From the NCBI GenBank assembly GCA_002409405.1, contig DHNG01000020.1, forward strand, positions 46,707-63,015: a DNA stretch of 16,309 bases, read 5' to 3'. The notes below the pieces were generated by a model. It ran no database searches, was not told the DNA's origin, and saw only the letters and a list, made by a program, of their open reading frames with translations. Positions within the stretch are counted from its first letter, which is position 1, and the number at the start of each line of letters is the position of its first letter. Positions 1 through 7,213 of this stretch are shown here, in pieces. Position numbers and translations under genes: made by a program. This stretch comes from Flavobacteriales bacterium UBA5422 (lineage in GTDB: Bacteria > Bacteroidota > Bacteroidia > Flavobacteriales_D > Crocinitomicaceae).

Positions 1-458
1 GCGATGTTTTCGTTACTAAAATGAATTTCATTTTCAAATAGTGGCCAATAACCGAATGAATTTCTGATTAAATAAACTAATTCACCTTCAATTGCTTCAA
101 CGATTTCTCGATCATGATCAAAAGATGAATCAAACGTCATTACATAAGTAATTAAGTTTTGAATTGGGTTGTCTAGTTTATCTAACCATTTGTACCCTTT
201 ATATCCTCGTCGACTTTTTTCTCTGTTATTGTTCACGTAGAAATTGAAAGATGAGCACCCTCTGCTAAACCTCGTCTTAATAGAGGTATTTGCTTCACCC
301 ACGTAAAAAATTTTTTCAAGAGATTGAACAATGTAAAGCTTTCGATGTTCTTTCCGAAATGCAAGGCCTTCTGAGGAAGCAAATTTTATTTTACATGTTC
401 CTGTTTCCGATTCTATAATTTCAAAATCAAATTTTTCGAGGGTAAATTTTTGATTCAT
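1..458 (-). CDS. GIY-YIG-like nuclease domain protein (partial, 3' end outside window)
   Basis: An open frame of 152 codons reads leftward from the ATG at 458-456 and runs off the left edge, so the C-terminus is missing. Residues about 41-65 read LYIVQSLEKIFYVGEANTS followed by IKTRF, which fits the GIY-YIG pattern (hydrophobic-Y-hydrophobic, short spacer, YVG, then an Arg about ten residues on). Further on, EGELVYLIRNSFG with W-P-L-F resembles the helix carrying the metal-binding Glu of that superfamily, where Asn often follows. The first motif is LYI/YVG and not a textbook GIY/YIG, so this is a divergent member. It starts 5 bp after the stop of the upstream gene and is surely co-transcribed with it. 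Members of this superfamily cut or nick DNA; the actual substrate here is unknown. The base composition is AT-rich, like its two upstream neighbours. Confidence 0.6.
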   Translation of the reverse strand, partial: MNQKFTLEKFDFEIIESETGTCKIKFASSEGLAFRKEHRKLYIVQSLEKIFYVGEANTSIKTRFSRGCSSFNFYVNNNREKSRRGYKGYKWLDKLDNPIQNLITYVMTFDSSFDHDREIVEAIEGELVYLIRNSFGYWPLFENEIHFSNENI

Positions 459-463
459 TTACA

Positions 464-1090
464 TTAGATGTTAAGATTCATATATTGATATAATTTTTCA
501 TATTCTTCTGGCATCAATACAGGAGGGTTTTGCGCTGTCAATTTTCTTTTACTGATGTATTTTGGGAAAGAAATAGGGTTTTCGGTATTTAAATACAAAA
601 CCTTACAGATTGCAACCTTAGAACTATTTGGAGCCCAAGCTCGTTCTTTGTACCAGAAATCTCTTTCACCTATATTAGGTGATCTGGAAAAATGCGTTTT
701 TTCTAGTGGATTTGGGAGGTTATTTTCAACCATTAGATTATTGGGTAAAGACCAGTTTTGTTGTTCATAGTACTTTGCGGCTTCTTGATGATTAGCACAA
801 ACTATTATAACTTCTAATATTGCTACAATCTTCCTTACTCCAATACCTTTTTTGTTTGTGAGGTAAATAACAGTATCCTTTTCCTTTAATTTTTCTGCAA
901 ATCCAGGTCGGCATAATCCTGTAATACAAGGAAGTTGGTGTTCAAAGTCTGGTTCTCGTCTGCAAGAACCATCGATGTAAGGACTTAGATTATAGTGTTT
1001 TATAGCATTTATCCCTCTTTTGTTATAGCAAAGAGGATAAAAGGAGTTAATATAAACCTTATTCATTGCTGATTTCTTAGGTATTTCCAT
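464..1090 (-). CDS. PUA-like / nucleotide-modification-associated-like protein of unknown function
   Basis: A 208-residue soluble protein with no signal peptide or membrane helix. I do not recognise it with certainty. The pattern 'CITGLCRPGFAEKL' - 'KDTVIYLTNKK' - 'RKIVAILEVI' - 'EAAKYY' (residues about 54-107) resembles the order of elements in PUA-like-fold families (EVE, ASCH, Nmad-type domains), where an L-x-x-GD-x-[IV] strand is followed by a [KR][IL]V-A-[IM]-x-V strand and a helix. These domains typically read modified nucleic acids or partner with base-modifying enzymes. A Trp-rich stretch (RDFWYKERAWAP) follows. The first ATG overlaps the upstream gene by 14 bp. A second Met at codon 9 (ATG at 1066-1064, MNKVYINSF) avoids the overlap and may be the true start. 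The gene lies between a small membrane protein and a GIY-YIG-like nuclease, which fits a nucleic-acid role but proves nothing. Confidence 0.5.
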   Translation of the reverse strand: MEIPKKSAMNKVYINSFYPLCYNKRGINAIKHYNLSPYIDGSCRREPDFEHQLPCITGLCRPGFAEKLKEKDTVIYLTNKKGIGVRKIVAILEVIIVCANHQEAAKYYEQQNWSLPNNLMVENNLPNPLEKTHFSRSPNIGERDFWYKERAWAPNSSKVAICKVLYLNTENPISFPKYISKRKLTAQNPPVLMPEEYEKLYQYMNLNI

Positions 1091-1391
1091 CTATAAATCT
1101 GTTCATTTTTGATATGTGAAAATTTCTATTTTTCACCATTCGTGTCAACTTCCAGATAACAAGTAATAAAACAGTTATAACTGACATTAAATATGATTGA
1201 TGTAAAGAAGATGGGTCAGCCTTGTCCCATTTCCACGTGTATGTATAGAAACTATATCCGAATGTTGCCAATGCACCGATAATACTCAACGCTTGTAATA
1301 TGGATATTAAGATTGTATTCCGAATAATACTTGGTTGAGAAGATTGAAGAGTTTTCAGTTCGGTACTAATTTTTTCAGGTTCTTTTTTCAT
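1077..1391 (-). CDS. small two-helix membrane protein of unknown function
   Basis: A 104-residue protein with two hydrophobic segments, about 24-48 (NTILISILQALSIIGALATF onward) and about 67-85 (YLMSVITVLLLVIWKLT), joined by a short Trp-rich loop (YTYTWKWDKADPSS). The N-terminus is charged and the C-terminal tail, after KLTRMVKNR, is basic, so both ends are probably cytoplasmic. No catalytic motif is visible and I do not recognise a family. It begins 11 bp after the patatin-like gene and overlaps the next gene by 14 bp, so it belongs to the same leftward transcription unit. A membrane anchor or accessory for one of the neighbours is a reasonable guess only. Confidence 0.65.
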   Translation of the reverse strand: MKKEPEKISTELKTLQSSQPSIIRNTILISILQALSIIGALATFGYSFYTYTWKWDKADPSSLHQSYLMSVITVLLLVIWKLTRMVKNRNFHISKMNRFIDGNT

Positions 1392-1402
1392 AGTTATTTG
1401 TG

Positions 1403-3049
1403 TTATTTTTCATTTAATCCGTCCACCATCCAGTACGGATTTTCAATAAACTGTTTCCAATGCACCCGCGCCTGTTGATCAATCGGTGTCAGGTGTTGAA
1501 TCTGGCGGCGGAGAAACGGCTCGTGATAGGAATCATTTCCTCCGGATGTCCCGGCCTGTTTTCGATTCTCAATGGATTGCAAGCTTTTACAGATTTTGTG
1601 ATAATAAATGATCAAGTTGATGCATGTTGTCAATTGCCCGGCGGCAATGACTTCGCGTATTTTTTGTTTTCCTTTCTTGTTGAGCGGAACCCACAATGTT
1701 GTTTTCATCCCGGAAGCAGCAGTACAGATATCCCGGATGGTTTTGGTAGGCTCATTTACACCCAGATCGAAGAAAGAAACTCCCCGGATGTTGGCTTGTT
1801 GATCTGTCGGATCGGGATGTTTTAAATCATAAATAGCAGTTGAGAAGCATTTGTGTACATACATCCTGTTCCCGAATAATTCCTGGTAATGTTTGTTGCG
1901 CAAATGTTTTAAAAAGATACTTCCCACCATCAGGCTGACGGAGCTGGCGCGATTGATAAATAACTCTGCGATTGCATTTGGTGTGAGCACGTTCATTTTC
2001 GTGACTTTTCCGATTCCAACCTCATTGGTGTTGGCAGCTTTCCGGATGAATTGTTTGGCATACATGAGGATAAACGTTGCCAGTGTAAACAATGCCAACA
2101 ACCCGGAAATAATTCCCAATGCGATTCTGCTTTGCTGAATAAAAGGAATAAAGAGTGTGATTGCCAGCAGTATGTTGGTGATCCATGTAAACCGGTAGAT
2201 GAAAATCATTTTGAGATTTCCGATGATTGGAATCCGTTTTTCTGTTGTCGGTTTATATCCCGAAATATCAGGTGATGCTACATCGGCCACAATAATGAGG
2301 TCGAGTAGTTCTTCCTTCTCTTTTTTACCGGCATCGTACAGCAAAATAGAATCAATTCCCTGATTATCGACAATTCCACCATCCATCAGACTAACAAGTT
2401 TATCCCGGCCATAGCGATGAATCACAGATGTTGAACTGATATAGGGTCCCATGTCAATACTAATGGGTTCAAATCCTCCCGGGAAGCAGGAAGATGCTGC
2501 CAGAGGAATGCCCAATGGCATGGGTTTGATCAGATCACGATCGAGTTTGTAGTAATGATTTCCGATCCGGTGCCGTAGCTGGGGAAGCTGTGCAATGAAC
2601 CGAAAGGGAGTTCCTGTATTAAATTCCGTGGCATTGATGCAGGTAAATTCCAGATGTGTGTCGTAGACTCCCGTGCTGGTTTTCTCCGGTAAAATAGATT
2701 CAAATGTTGCATTATCGAACAATTTTTCAGTATACACCCGTGCAAATCCTTCAATCAGGCTGTTTTTAAATTCCGGACTGACAAAATTAGAAATCCCTTC
2801 GTTGACCAGGTCTTCTTCTGTGAGAAAGGTGAATAACCGTTGAAAATAAGGAGCAAAAGGTTCGCTTCGTTTTACTGATTGTGCGTAGGAAAGGCTGGTG
2901 ATACTACCACCGGATACAGTAGAAAGCGCTTTTACATGTTTTAAAAGTGTTGTTTGCTCTAATTCCAGTGCTTCCAGGTAACTTAATGCACCCAGACTGT
3001 ACGCGGAAGCCCGGTACCCTCCTCCGGACATGGTCAATCCAATGTTCAT
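1403..3049 (-). CDS. patatin-like phospholipase with internal membrane segments
   Basis: A 548-residue patatin-fold acyl hydrolase, expected to cleave ester bonds of phospholipids or other lipids with a Ser-Asp dyad. The oxyanion-hole motif SGGGYR is at residues 8-13. The nucleophile elbow is STVSGGS (43-49) with Ser46 as likely nucleophile, a variant of GxSxG close to the cPLA2-type form. The catalytic Asp is D223 in MDGG (222-225). Residues about 281-303 and 307-330 form two strongly hydrophobic helices placed after the catalytic core, and a further domain of about 215 residues without a recognised fold follows. No signal peptide is present, so the catalytic part probably faces the cytoplasmic side. 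The protein is much longer than a minimal patatin domain of about 200-250 residues. The gene starts 43 bp after the SGNH hydrolase gene and is followed at 11 bp by a small membrane protein, consistent with an operon. Confidence 0.88.
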   Translation of the reverse strand: MNIGLTMSGGGYRASAYSLGALSYLEALELEQTTLLKHVKALSTVSGGSITSLSYAQSVKRSEPFAPYFQRLFTFLTEEDLVNEGISNFVSPEFKNSLIEGFARVYTEKLFDNATFESILPEKTSTGVYDTHLEFTCINATEFNTGTPFRFIAQLPQLRHRIGNHYYKLDRDLIKPMPLGIPLAASSCFPGGFEPISIDMGPYISSTSVIHRYGRDKLVSLMDGGIVDNQGIDSILLYDAGKKEKEELLDLIIVADVASPDISGYKPTTEKRIPIIGNLKMIFIYRFTWITNILLAITLFIPFIQQSRIALGIISGLLALFTLATFILMYAKQFIRKAANTNEVGIGKVTKMNVLTPNAIAELFINRASSVSLMVGSIFLKHLRNKHYQELFGNRMYVHKCFSTAIYDLKHPDPTDQQANIRGVSFFDLGVNEPTKTIRDICTAASGMKTTLWVPLNKKGKQKIREVIAAGQLTTCINLIIYYHKICKSLQSIENRKQAGTSGGNDSYHEPFLRRQIQHLTPIDQQARVHWKQFIENPYWMVDGLNEK

Positions 3050-3092
3050 ATCACTGTTCGTTTACACTTGGCTCAAATCATTCAGTGTCTGC

Positions 3093-3926
3093 TTAGACAA
3101 CAGGATTAAAACCTGCAATCTGTTCCATCTTTCGATGATACATGTCAGCTACTTTTTTATACCCCTGGCTTTTGAGATGAATTTCGTTGTCCCACATGTT
3201 GTCATCCGGGAAAATTCCTCGTAGATCAATGTGGTGGAATCGTTCGTAAGTAGCATCTAATTCGCTCAAAATACCATTGAATCCGTCTACCAGTTTTTTG
3301 ATAATCGGTTCCTGTTCCATTTCCCGGTTCAGAATATTTTTCTTGGCAAATCCGGGAAGCACCCACGGTCCGGAAATACCCAGGTATGTTGTTCCGTTGG
3401 GTTTGGCATAATCATATCCATCCATCAGGATGTCAATTCCCGGATCGACTTCCCAAATACGTATTAAAAACTGTTCAATTGCATTTTTCATAACGGTCAG
3501 ATTCTGGGCGTAATTCTTCTCTTTGAATAAGTTGAGTCCTGAATTCTTATGGTTTAAATACTGTTCAAACTCACTTCCGACTACGTCATTTCCTCCGGCA
3601 CTGAATAAAACAAAACGTGGATTGTAGATGCGAATAGAGTTCAGTACTTCTTGCAAGCTTCTATCTCCGTTGTTGATGGCAACATTTTTCCGGATGGAGT
3701 ATTCATTACCGAAGACCATGTTTTCCAATGTGTCTCCGTGTTTGCTGTGCCGCTTAATGGCATATCCCATTTTCCGTAAATGATCAATAATGTCTTTTGT
3801 TAACGGATAATCAAACCAGGAATCACCTTCCACAACCAATTTTTGTTCGTGTTTTGCTTTTTTTGACAACAACATCAGTTCCGATAGTTGTTCCAATTCC
3901 ATTTTTTCTTGCGCGAGTGTTGCCAT
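3093..3926 (-). CDS. SGNH/GDSL-type hydrolase, cytoplasmic
   Basis: A 277-residue protein of the SGNH hydrolase superfamily (esterases and lipases). Block I is VVEGDSWFDYP (31-41) with nucleophile Ser36. Block II is the SKHGDT glycine (Gly64). Block III is SAGGNDVVG with Asn113. Block V is WDNEIHLKSQG (245-255) with His250. All four hallmark residues S, G, N and H are present, so the enzyme should be active. There is no N-terminal signal peptide: the first 30 residues are charged and helical, so the protein is expected in the cytoplasm, unlike many secreted GDSL lipases. It is the first gene of a leftward unit with a good Bacteroidota promoter 35-64 bp upstream. The next gene is a patatin-like phospholipase, so two unrelated acyl hydrolases are made together. 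Substrate unknown. Confidence 0.88.
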   Translation of the reverse strand: MATLAQEKMELEQLSELMLLSKKAKHEQKLVVEGDSWFDYPLTKDIIDHLRKMGYAIKRHSKHGDTLENMVFGNEYSIRKNVAINNGDRSLQEVLNSIRIYNPRFVLFSAGGNDVVGSEFEQYLNHKNSGLNLFKEKNYAQNLTVMKNAIEQFLIRIWEVDPGIDILMDGYDYAKPNGTTYLGISGPWVLPGFAKKNILNREMEQEPIIKKLVDGFNGILSELDATYERFHHIDLRGIFPDDNMWDNEIHLKSQGYKKVADMYHRKMEQIAGFNPVV

Positions 3927-3960
3927 ATTCAGAGTTTAAGTAAGAAGTTATTATGTCCAA

Positions 3961-3990
3961 CAAATATAAAAGAAGCGTTCGGGAGACAAG
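3961..3990 (-). promoter_or_regulatory. Bacteroidota-type promoter of the SGNH-patatin operon
   Basis: Read on the minus strand, TATATTTG (3968-3961) is a perfect match to the Bacteroidota -7 consensus TAnnTTTG. CTTG (3990-3987) stands 18 bp upstream as a near match to the -33 TTTG box. The expected transcription start is near 3955, giving a leader of roughly 30 nt before the ATG at 3926. It lies between paaD and the hydrolase gene, which supports the view that the lipase operon is a separate unit and not an extension of paa transcription. Confidence 0.65.
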
Positions 3991-4070
3991 CACGTAGAAT
4001 TACCTGTTTTCACACCAACTAGTGTGTATGAAAGTACGTTAAAAAGATGGAATATAAAAATGAATGATCG

Positions 4071-4556
4071 TTATTTCAGACACTTAAAATAATCGAATGG
4101 TTCCAGGCAGGAATTACATTGATAATGTGCTTTGCACGCGGTACTTCCAAATTGAGAAATCATACGGGTATCTGTGGAATGACAGAGCGGACATTCAATC
4201 ACCGGAGGGTCGGCAAATAATACACTTTTGTCCACTTCATCTGCCGGAGGTGCAATACCGTATTCTTTTAATTTGATACGTCCTTTTTCAGAAATCCAGT
4301 CGGTTGTCCAGGCGGGTGAAAGTACTAGCTCTACTTCCACCTGATCAATGCCTTTAAATTTTAGAACCTGTTTGATATCTTCTTCAATTACCTGCATAGC
4401 CGGGCAGCCGGAGTACGTTGGAGTGATCACAATTTTGACATGGTCTCCATTGGTTTTCACCGAACGAACAACACCCAGATCCACGACTGTAAGCACAGGG
4501 ATTTCCGGATCTGAAACTTCTTCCAGCCATTGCCATATTTGTAATTCCGATACCAT
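4071..4556 (-). CDS. paaD: phenylacetyl-CoA 1,2-epoxidase subunit PaaD
   Basis: PaaD is not part of the catalytic core but is needed for maturation of metal centres of the phenylacetyl-CoA epoxidase, probably in Fe-S delivery. The N-terminal half (1-95) is a MIP18/DUF59-type domain: SDPEIPVLTVVDLGVV at 15-30 and TPTYSGCPA at 45-53 with the conserved Cys51. The C-terminal zinc-ribbon-like part holds CPLC (122-125), FGSTACK with Cys141, and CNSC at 147-150 followed by EPFDYFKC to Cys159, the usual PaaD signature. At 161 residues it has the normal family length. It is last in the paaABCD run, 63 bp after paaC. No clear T-tailed terminator follows, and the next promoter begins about 80 bp downstream. 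Confidence 0.95.
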   Translation of the reverse strand: MVSELQIWQWLEEVSDPEIPVLTVVDLGVVRSVKTNGDHVKIVITPTYSGCPAMQVIEEDIKQVLKFKGIDQVEVELVLSPAWTTDWISEKGRIKLKEYGIAPPADEVDKSVLFADPPVIECPLCHSTDTRMISQFGSTACKAHYQCNSCLEPFDYFKCLK

Positions 4557-4619
4557 GACTACCAGGTGATTTTCAGTTGTCTCTTTATGTGAAGCGAATA
4601 TTCGCTTACGATCGTATAG

Positions 4620-5372
4620 TTACCATTTCATTCCCGGGTAGGCACGTTGCATGTATTGCAATTCTGCCAAAATATATCCCAGATTTTCAGAATGAAGTCC
4701 TGTTCTTCCTCCCTGCTGTTTCCAGCCGTTTTGAGGAATCGTTAATGTTGCCTCTGCTAATACAGCTGTTACTGTTTTCTGCCATTCTTCCCGGATTGGA
4801 ATCAGTGAAGGAACAATGTTTTCTGATTGCAGTGCAGCATCTACTTCATTTTCGAAGAACAATTCATCTGTATAACGCCACAAGGTGTCAATCGCATATT
4901 GCGCTTTTTCATGTGATTCTTCTGTTCCGTCTCCCAGTCGGATCACCCACTCGGATGAATGTTTCAGGTGGTATTTTGTTTCTTTTAATGATTTCTCTGC
5001 AATGGCAGCGATTTGCTCATCTGAACTGTTTTGCAAAGCTTCATACAATGGTTTTCTGAAGGCGTCGAACAAAAATTGACGCACCATTGTTACAGCAAAA
5101 TCCTCGTTCGGTTGTTCAACCAGCAATACATTTCTGTATTCCCGTTCATAGCGAAGAAACGCCAATGCATCGGCATCTCTTCCGGCATTTTCTACTTTTG
5201 CGGCATACTCCAGAATTGTTGTTGCTTGCCCGATGAAATCCAATGCCATATTCGTCATCGCAATGTCTTCTTCCAGGATTGGTCCGTGACCACACCATTC
5301 AGATAACCGATGTCCGATAATCAGGCTGTCATCGCCTAAACGAAGTAAATATTCAAATAAATGCTTGTTCAT
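4620..5372 (-). CDS. paaC: phenylacetyl-CoA 1,2-epoxidase structural subunit PaaC
   Basis: PaaC pairs with PaaA to form the core of the epoxidase. It has the same ferritin-like four-helix fold but no functional di-iron site and stabilises PaaA. The 250-residue length is normal. Typical features are the N-terminal LLRLGDDSLIIGHRLSEWCG (9-28), the ALDFIGQA helix (43-50), YEREYRN (75-81), the KYHLKHSSEWVIRLGDGTEES region (133-153) and the very conserved C-terminus GGRTGLHSENLGYILAE, continuing to MQRAYPG. It starts 18 bp after paaB and belongs to the same leftward operon. Cytoplasmic. Confidence 0.96.
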   Translation of the reverse strand: MNKHLFEYLLRLGDDSLIIGHRLSEWCGHGPILEEDIAMTNMALDFIGQATTILEYAAKVENAGRDADALAFLRYEREYRNVLLVEQPNEDFAVTMVRQFLFDAFRKPLYEALQNSSDEQIAAIAEKSLKETKYHLKHSSEWVIRLGDGTEESHEKAQYAIDTLWRYTDELFFENEVDAALQSENIVPSLIPIREEWQKTVTAVLAEATLTIPQNGWKQQGGRTGLHSENLGYILAELQYMQRAYPGMKW

Positions 5373-5390
5373 TTTCGTATAACTAAAGGA

Positions 5391-5678
5391 TTACATGTGC
5401 GAAATTCCATCCGGAACATCGTAAAAAGTAGGGTGACGGTATACCTTAGAATCTGCCGGTTCGTACAATGAGTCTGCTTCACTTGGATCGGAAGCGAACA
5501 CATCATTGGATTGTACTACCCAGATACTGATTCCTTCCGAACGACGTGTGTATACATCACGTGCATTTTCGACAGCCATTTGAGCATCTGCAGCACGTAA
5601 GCTTCCTACGTGCTTGTGGCTCAACCCTTGTTTACTTCTTATAAACACCTCCCAAAGAGGCCAATTTGCATTCGACAT
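5391..5678 (-). CDS. paaB: phenylacetyl-CoA 1,2-epoxidase subunit PaaB
   Basis: A 95-residue protein typical of PaaB, the small subunit that bridges PaaAC units and is required for epoxidase activity, perhaps by docking the reductase. Conserved stretches visible are WPLWEVFIRSKQGLSHKHVGS (6-26), AENARD-like VENARDVYTRRSEGISIWVV (36-55) and the C-terminal KVYRHPTFYDVPDGISHM. The length matches the family. It lies 31 bp after paaA and 18 bp before paaC in one operon. Confidence 0.96.
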   Translation of the reverse strand: MSNANWPLWEVFIRSKQGLSHKHVGSLRAADAQMAVENARDVYTRRSEGISIWVVQSNDVFASDPSEADSLYEPADSKVYRHPTFYDVPDGISHM

Positions 5679-5709
5679 AGCTAATTAATATTCTATTCTT
5701 ATTTTTCGA

Positions 5710-6666
5710 TTAAGCTCTTTTCTCTTTACTTCTGTTGGCACGTTTTTCTGCATGGGCAGCAGCAGCTTCGCGTACCCACATTCCGTTTTCTTTTGCCTTT
5801 CTGCGGGCATCCACACGGTCTTTGTTGCACGGTCCGTTTCCTTTCACAACTTGCCAGAATTCATCCCAGTTGATTTCCCCGGATTCGTAATGCCCTGTTT
5901 CCGTGTTGAATTTCAGATCAGCATCCGGAACAGTCAGTCCAATCATTTCAGCTTGCGGAACGGTAATATCAACAAATTGTTGGCGTAATTCATCATTTGT
6001 CTGACGTTTGATTTTCCATCTCATGGATTGCTCTGTATGTTTGGATTCTGCGTCGTTCGGACCAAACATCATCAATGCCGGCCACCAGAAACGGTTCAAT
6101 GCATCCTGCGCCATTGCTTTTTGCTCGGGAGTTCCGTTTGCCAGCGTCGACATAATTTCAAATCCCTGACGTTGGTGGAATGATTCCTCCTTACACACAC
6201 GCACCATTGCACGGGCATAAGGACCGTAAGAACAACGGCATAGCGGAACTTGATTCATGATGGCAGCACCATCTACCAGCCATCCGATCGCCCCCATGTC
6301 TGCCCAGGATAATGTCGGATAATTAAAAATAGAAGAATATTTTGCTTTTCCGGAGTGCAGATCATCAATGGTTTCTTCACGATCCGCTCCCAGTGTTTCC
6401 GCAGCACTGTACAGGTATAAACCATGACCTGCTTCGTCCTGAACTTTTGCCAGTAAAACGGCTTTTCTTCTCAGGTTGGGAGCCCGTGTAATCCAGTTCC
6501 CTTCCGGCAACATTCCTACAATTTCAGAATGCGCATGCTGTGAAATCTGACGAATCAGCGTATCACGATAAGCATCCGGCATCCAATCGCGGGGTTCGAT
6601 TTTGATGTCGTTATCAATTTTCTCCTGAAACTGACGCTCCAATTCTTCTATATTATTTTCTTTCAT
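5710..6666 (-). CDS. paaA: phenylacetyl-CoA 1,2-epoxidase catalytic subunit PaaA
   Basis: PaaA is the di-iron oxygenase that uses O2 and electrons from PaaE to convert phenylacetyl-CoA to its ring 1,2-epoxide, the first committed step of aerobic phenylacetate breakdown. The di-iron ligands are visible: Glu48 in HSEIVG, Glu78 and His81 in DEAGHG, and Glu161 with His164 in KEESFHQ. The characteristic start (DWMPDAYRDTLIRQISQHAHSE) and the tail (EINWDEFWQVVKGNGPC, then GMWVREAAAAHAEKRA) are intact, and 318 residues is the usual size. It is the first gene of paaABCD. Its ATG lies about 19 bp downstream of a TAAATTTG element, and a 25-bp sequence repeated beside paaE sits further upstream. Cytoplasmic. 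Confidence 0.97.
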   Translation of the reverse strand: MKENNIEELERQFQEKIDNDIKIEPRDWMPDAYRDTLIRQISQHAHSEIVGMLPEGNWITRAPNLRRKAVLLAKVQDEAGHGLYLYSAAETLGADREETIDDLHSGKAKYSSIFNYPTLSWADMGAIGWLVDGAAIMNQVPLCRCSYGPYARAMVRVCKEESFHQRQGFEIMSTLANGTPEQKAMAQDALNRFWWPALMMFGPNDAESKHTEQSMRWKIKRQTNDELRQQFVDITVPQAEMIGLTVPDADLKFNTETGHYESGEINWDEFWQVVKGNGPCNKDRVDARRKAKENGMWVREAAAAHAEKRANRSKEKRA

Positions 6667-6684
6667 AGCCTTTTGAGTACACTA

Positions 6685-6692
6685 CAAATTTA
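6685..6692 (-). promoter_or_regulatory. probable -7 element of the paaABCD promoter
   Basis: On the minus strand TAAATTTG matches TAnnTTTG perfectly. The position 19 bp upstream holds CATG, only a weak match to the -33 TTTG box. The implied transcription start near 6678 leaves a short leader of about 12 nt before the paaA ATG. The weak -33 half would suit a promoter that depends on a regulator. Confidence 0.45.
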
Positions 6693-6741
6693 GGGAAAAA
6701 TGTTGTATTTTCATGTATGTTTTACAAGCAAATGTTTTATG

Positions 6742-6766
6742 CTTAACACAAACAACGGTTTTGGTT
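6742..6766. repeat. 25-bp direct repeat, left copy, with imperfect dyad
   Basis: An exact 25-bp sequence starting CTTAACAC and ending GTTTTGGTT occurs here and again at 8088-8112. Inside it, the 18-bp core ACAAACAACGGTTTTGGT (6748-6765) is an imperfect palindrome, with 6 of 9 position pairs complementary. Its centre lies about 90 bp upstream of the paaA start codon. It may be an operator shared by the two divergent paa units, or the left half of a duplication made when the intervening island was inserted. Confidence 0.7.
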
Positions 6767-6850
6767 AGTAATATTTTGATGTTTGTTAGTAGAAAGATGA
6801 GTTACAGTGCACCATTTTAATAACAAAGCAGGATGCCAAATGGTAATGAA

Positions 6851-6936
6851 CTACATAGTACATAAAGTAACTCACTTCGTCAGTTGTTGAGATTACTTAT
6901 TGAGTCAGGCGTTGAACTATGTTTTTCTATGTGGTT
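6851..6936 (+). repeat. degenerate or partial palindromic repeat (copy D)
   Basis: This stretch keeps parts of the full repeat found at 6952 and 7706: an ACATAG plus GTAACTCACTTCGTCAG portion resembling the left interior, GATTACT, and at the end CTATG-x5-CTATGTGGTT (6917-6936), the right terminus. The middle is missing. It abuts the first full copy, separated by about 15 bp, and reads in the same orientation. Confidence 0.55.
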
Positions 6937-6951
6937 CAGAGAATAAATTAA

Positions 6952-7177
6952 AACCACATAGTGCACATAGGTACATAGGGAATATTCGAAGTAGATATAG
7001 TGACACATAGAAGCTAACTTTGTCAGCTTTTGGGGTTACTATTGTTTGCTCTTTCGTCCTCAAGGCAAATCACTAATTATTTGTTTTTTATACCTCAATT
7101 CATTCAATGAATTGACTATGTGTCACTATTCAGTCTATATACCAATCCTCTATCCTTTTCTATGTCTCTATGTGGTT
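6952..7177 (+). repeat. palindromic repeat, full copy A (about 226 bp)
   Basis: The unit begins AACCACATAGTGCACATAG and ends CTATGTCTCTATGTGGTT, which are inverted repeats of each other apart from the 2-3 bp spacer between the two motifs. A second, inner pair of arms is a perfect 13-bp inverted repeat: TAGTGACACATAG at 6998-7010 and CTATGTGTCACTA at 7116-7128. A small palindrome AATTCATTCAATGAATT sits beside the right inner arm. The unit is highly similar to copy B at 7706-7925 over its whole length. It contains no reading frame of note. Its right end is 37 bp beyond the stop codon of the GxxExxY gene. MITE-like in layout. Confidence 0.85.
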
Positions 7178-7213
7178 AAAAATGTACATAAATAACTGTA
7201 TTATAACGCTTGT

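Noticed and set aside
555..770. Plus-strand open frame opposite the PUA-like gene
   Set aside because: It is fully antisense to a longer frame with sensible composition and operon spacing; no motif is visible.
4011..4026. Inverted repeat CACAC-caacta-GTGTG downstream of paaD as a terminator
   Set aside because: The stem is only 5 bp and no T-tract follows on either strand; it is more likely chance.
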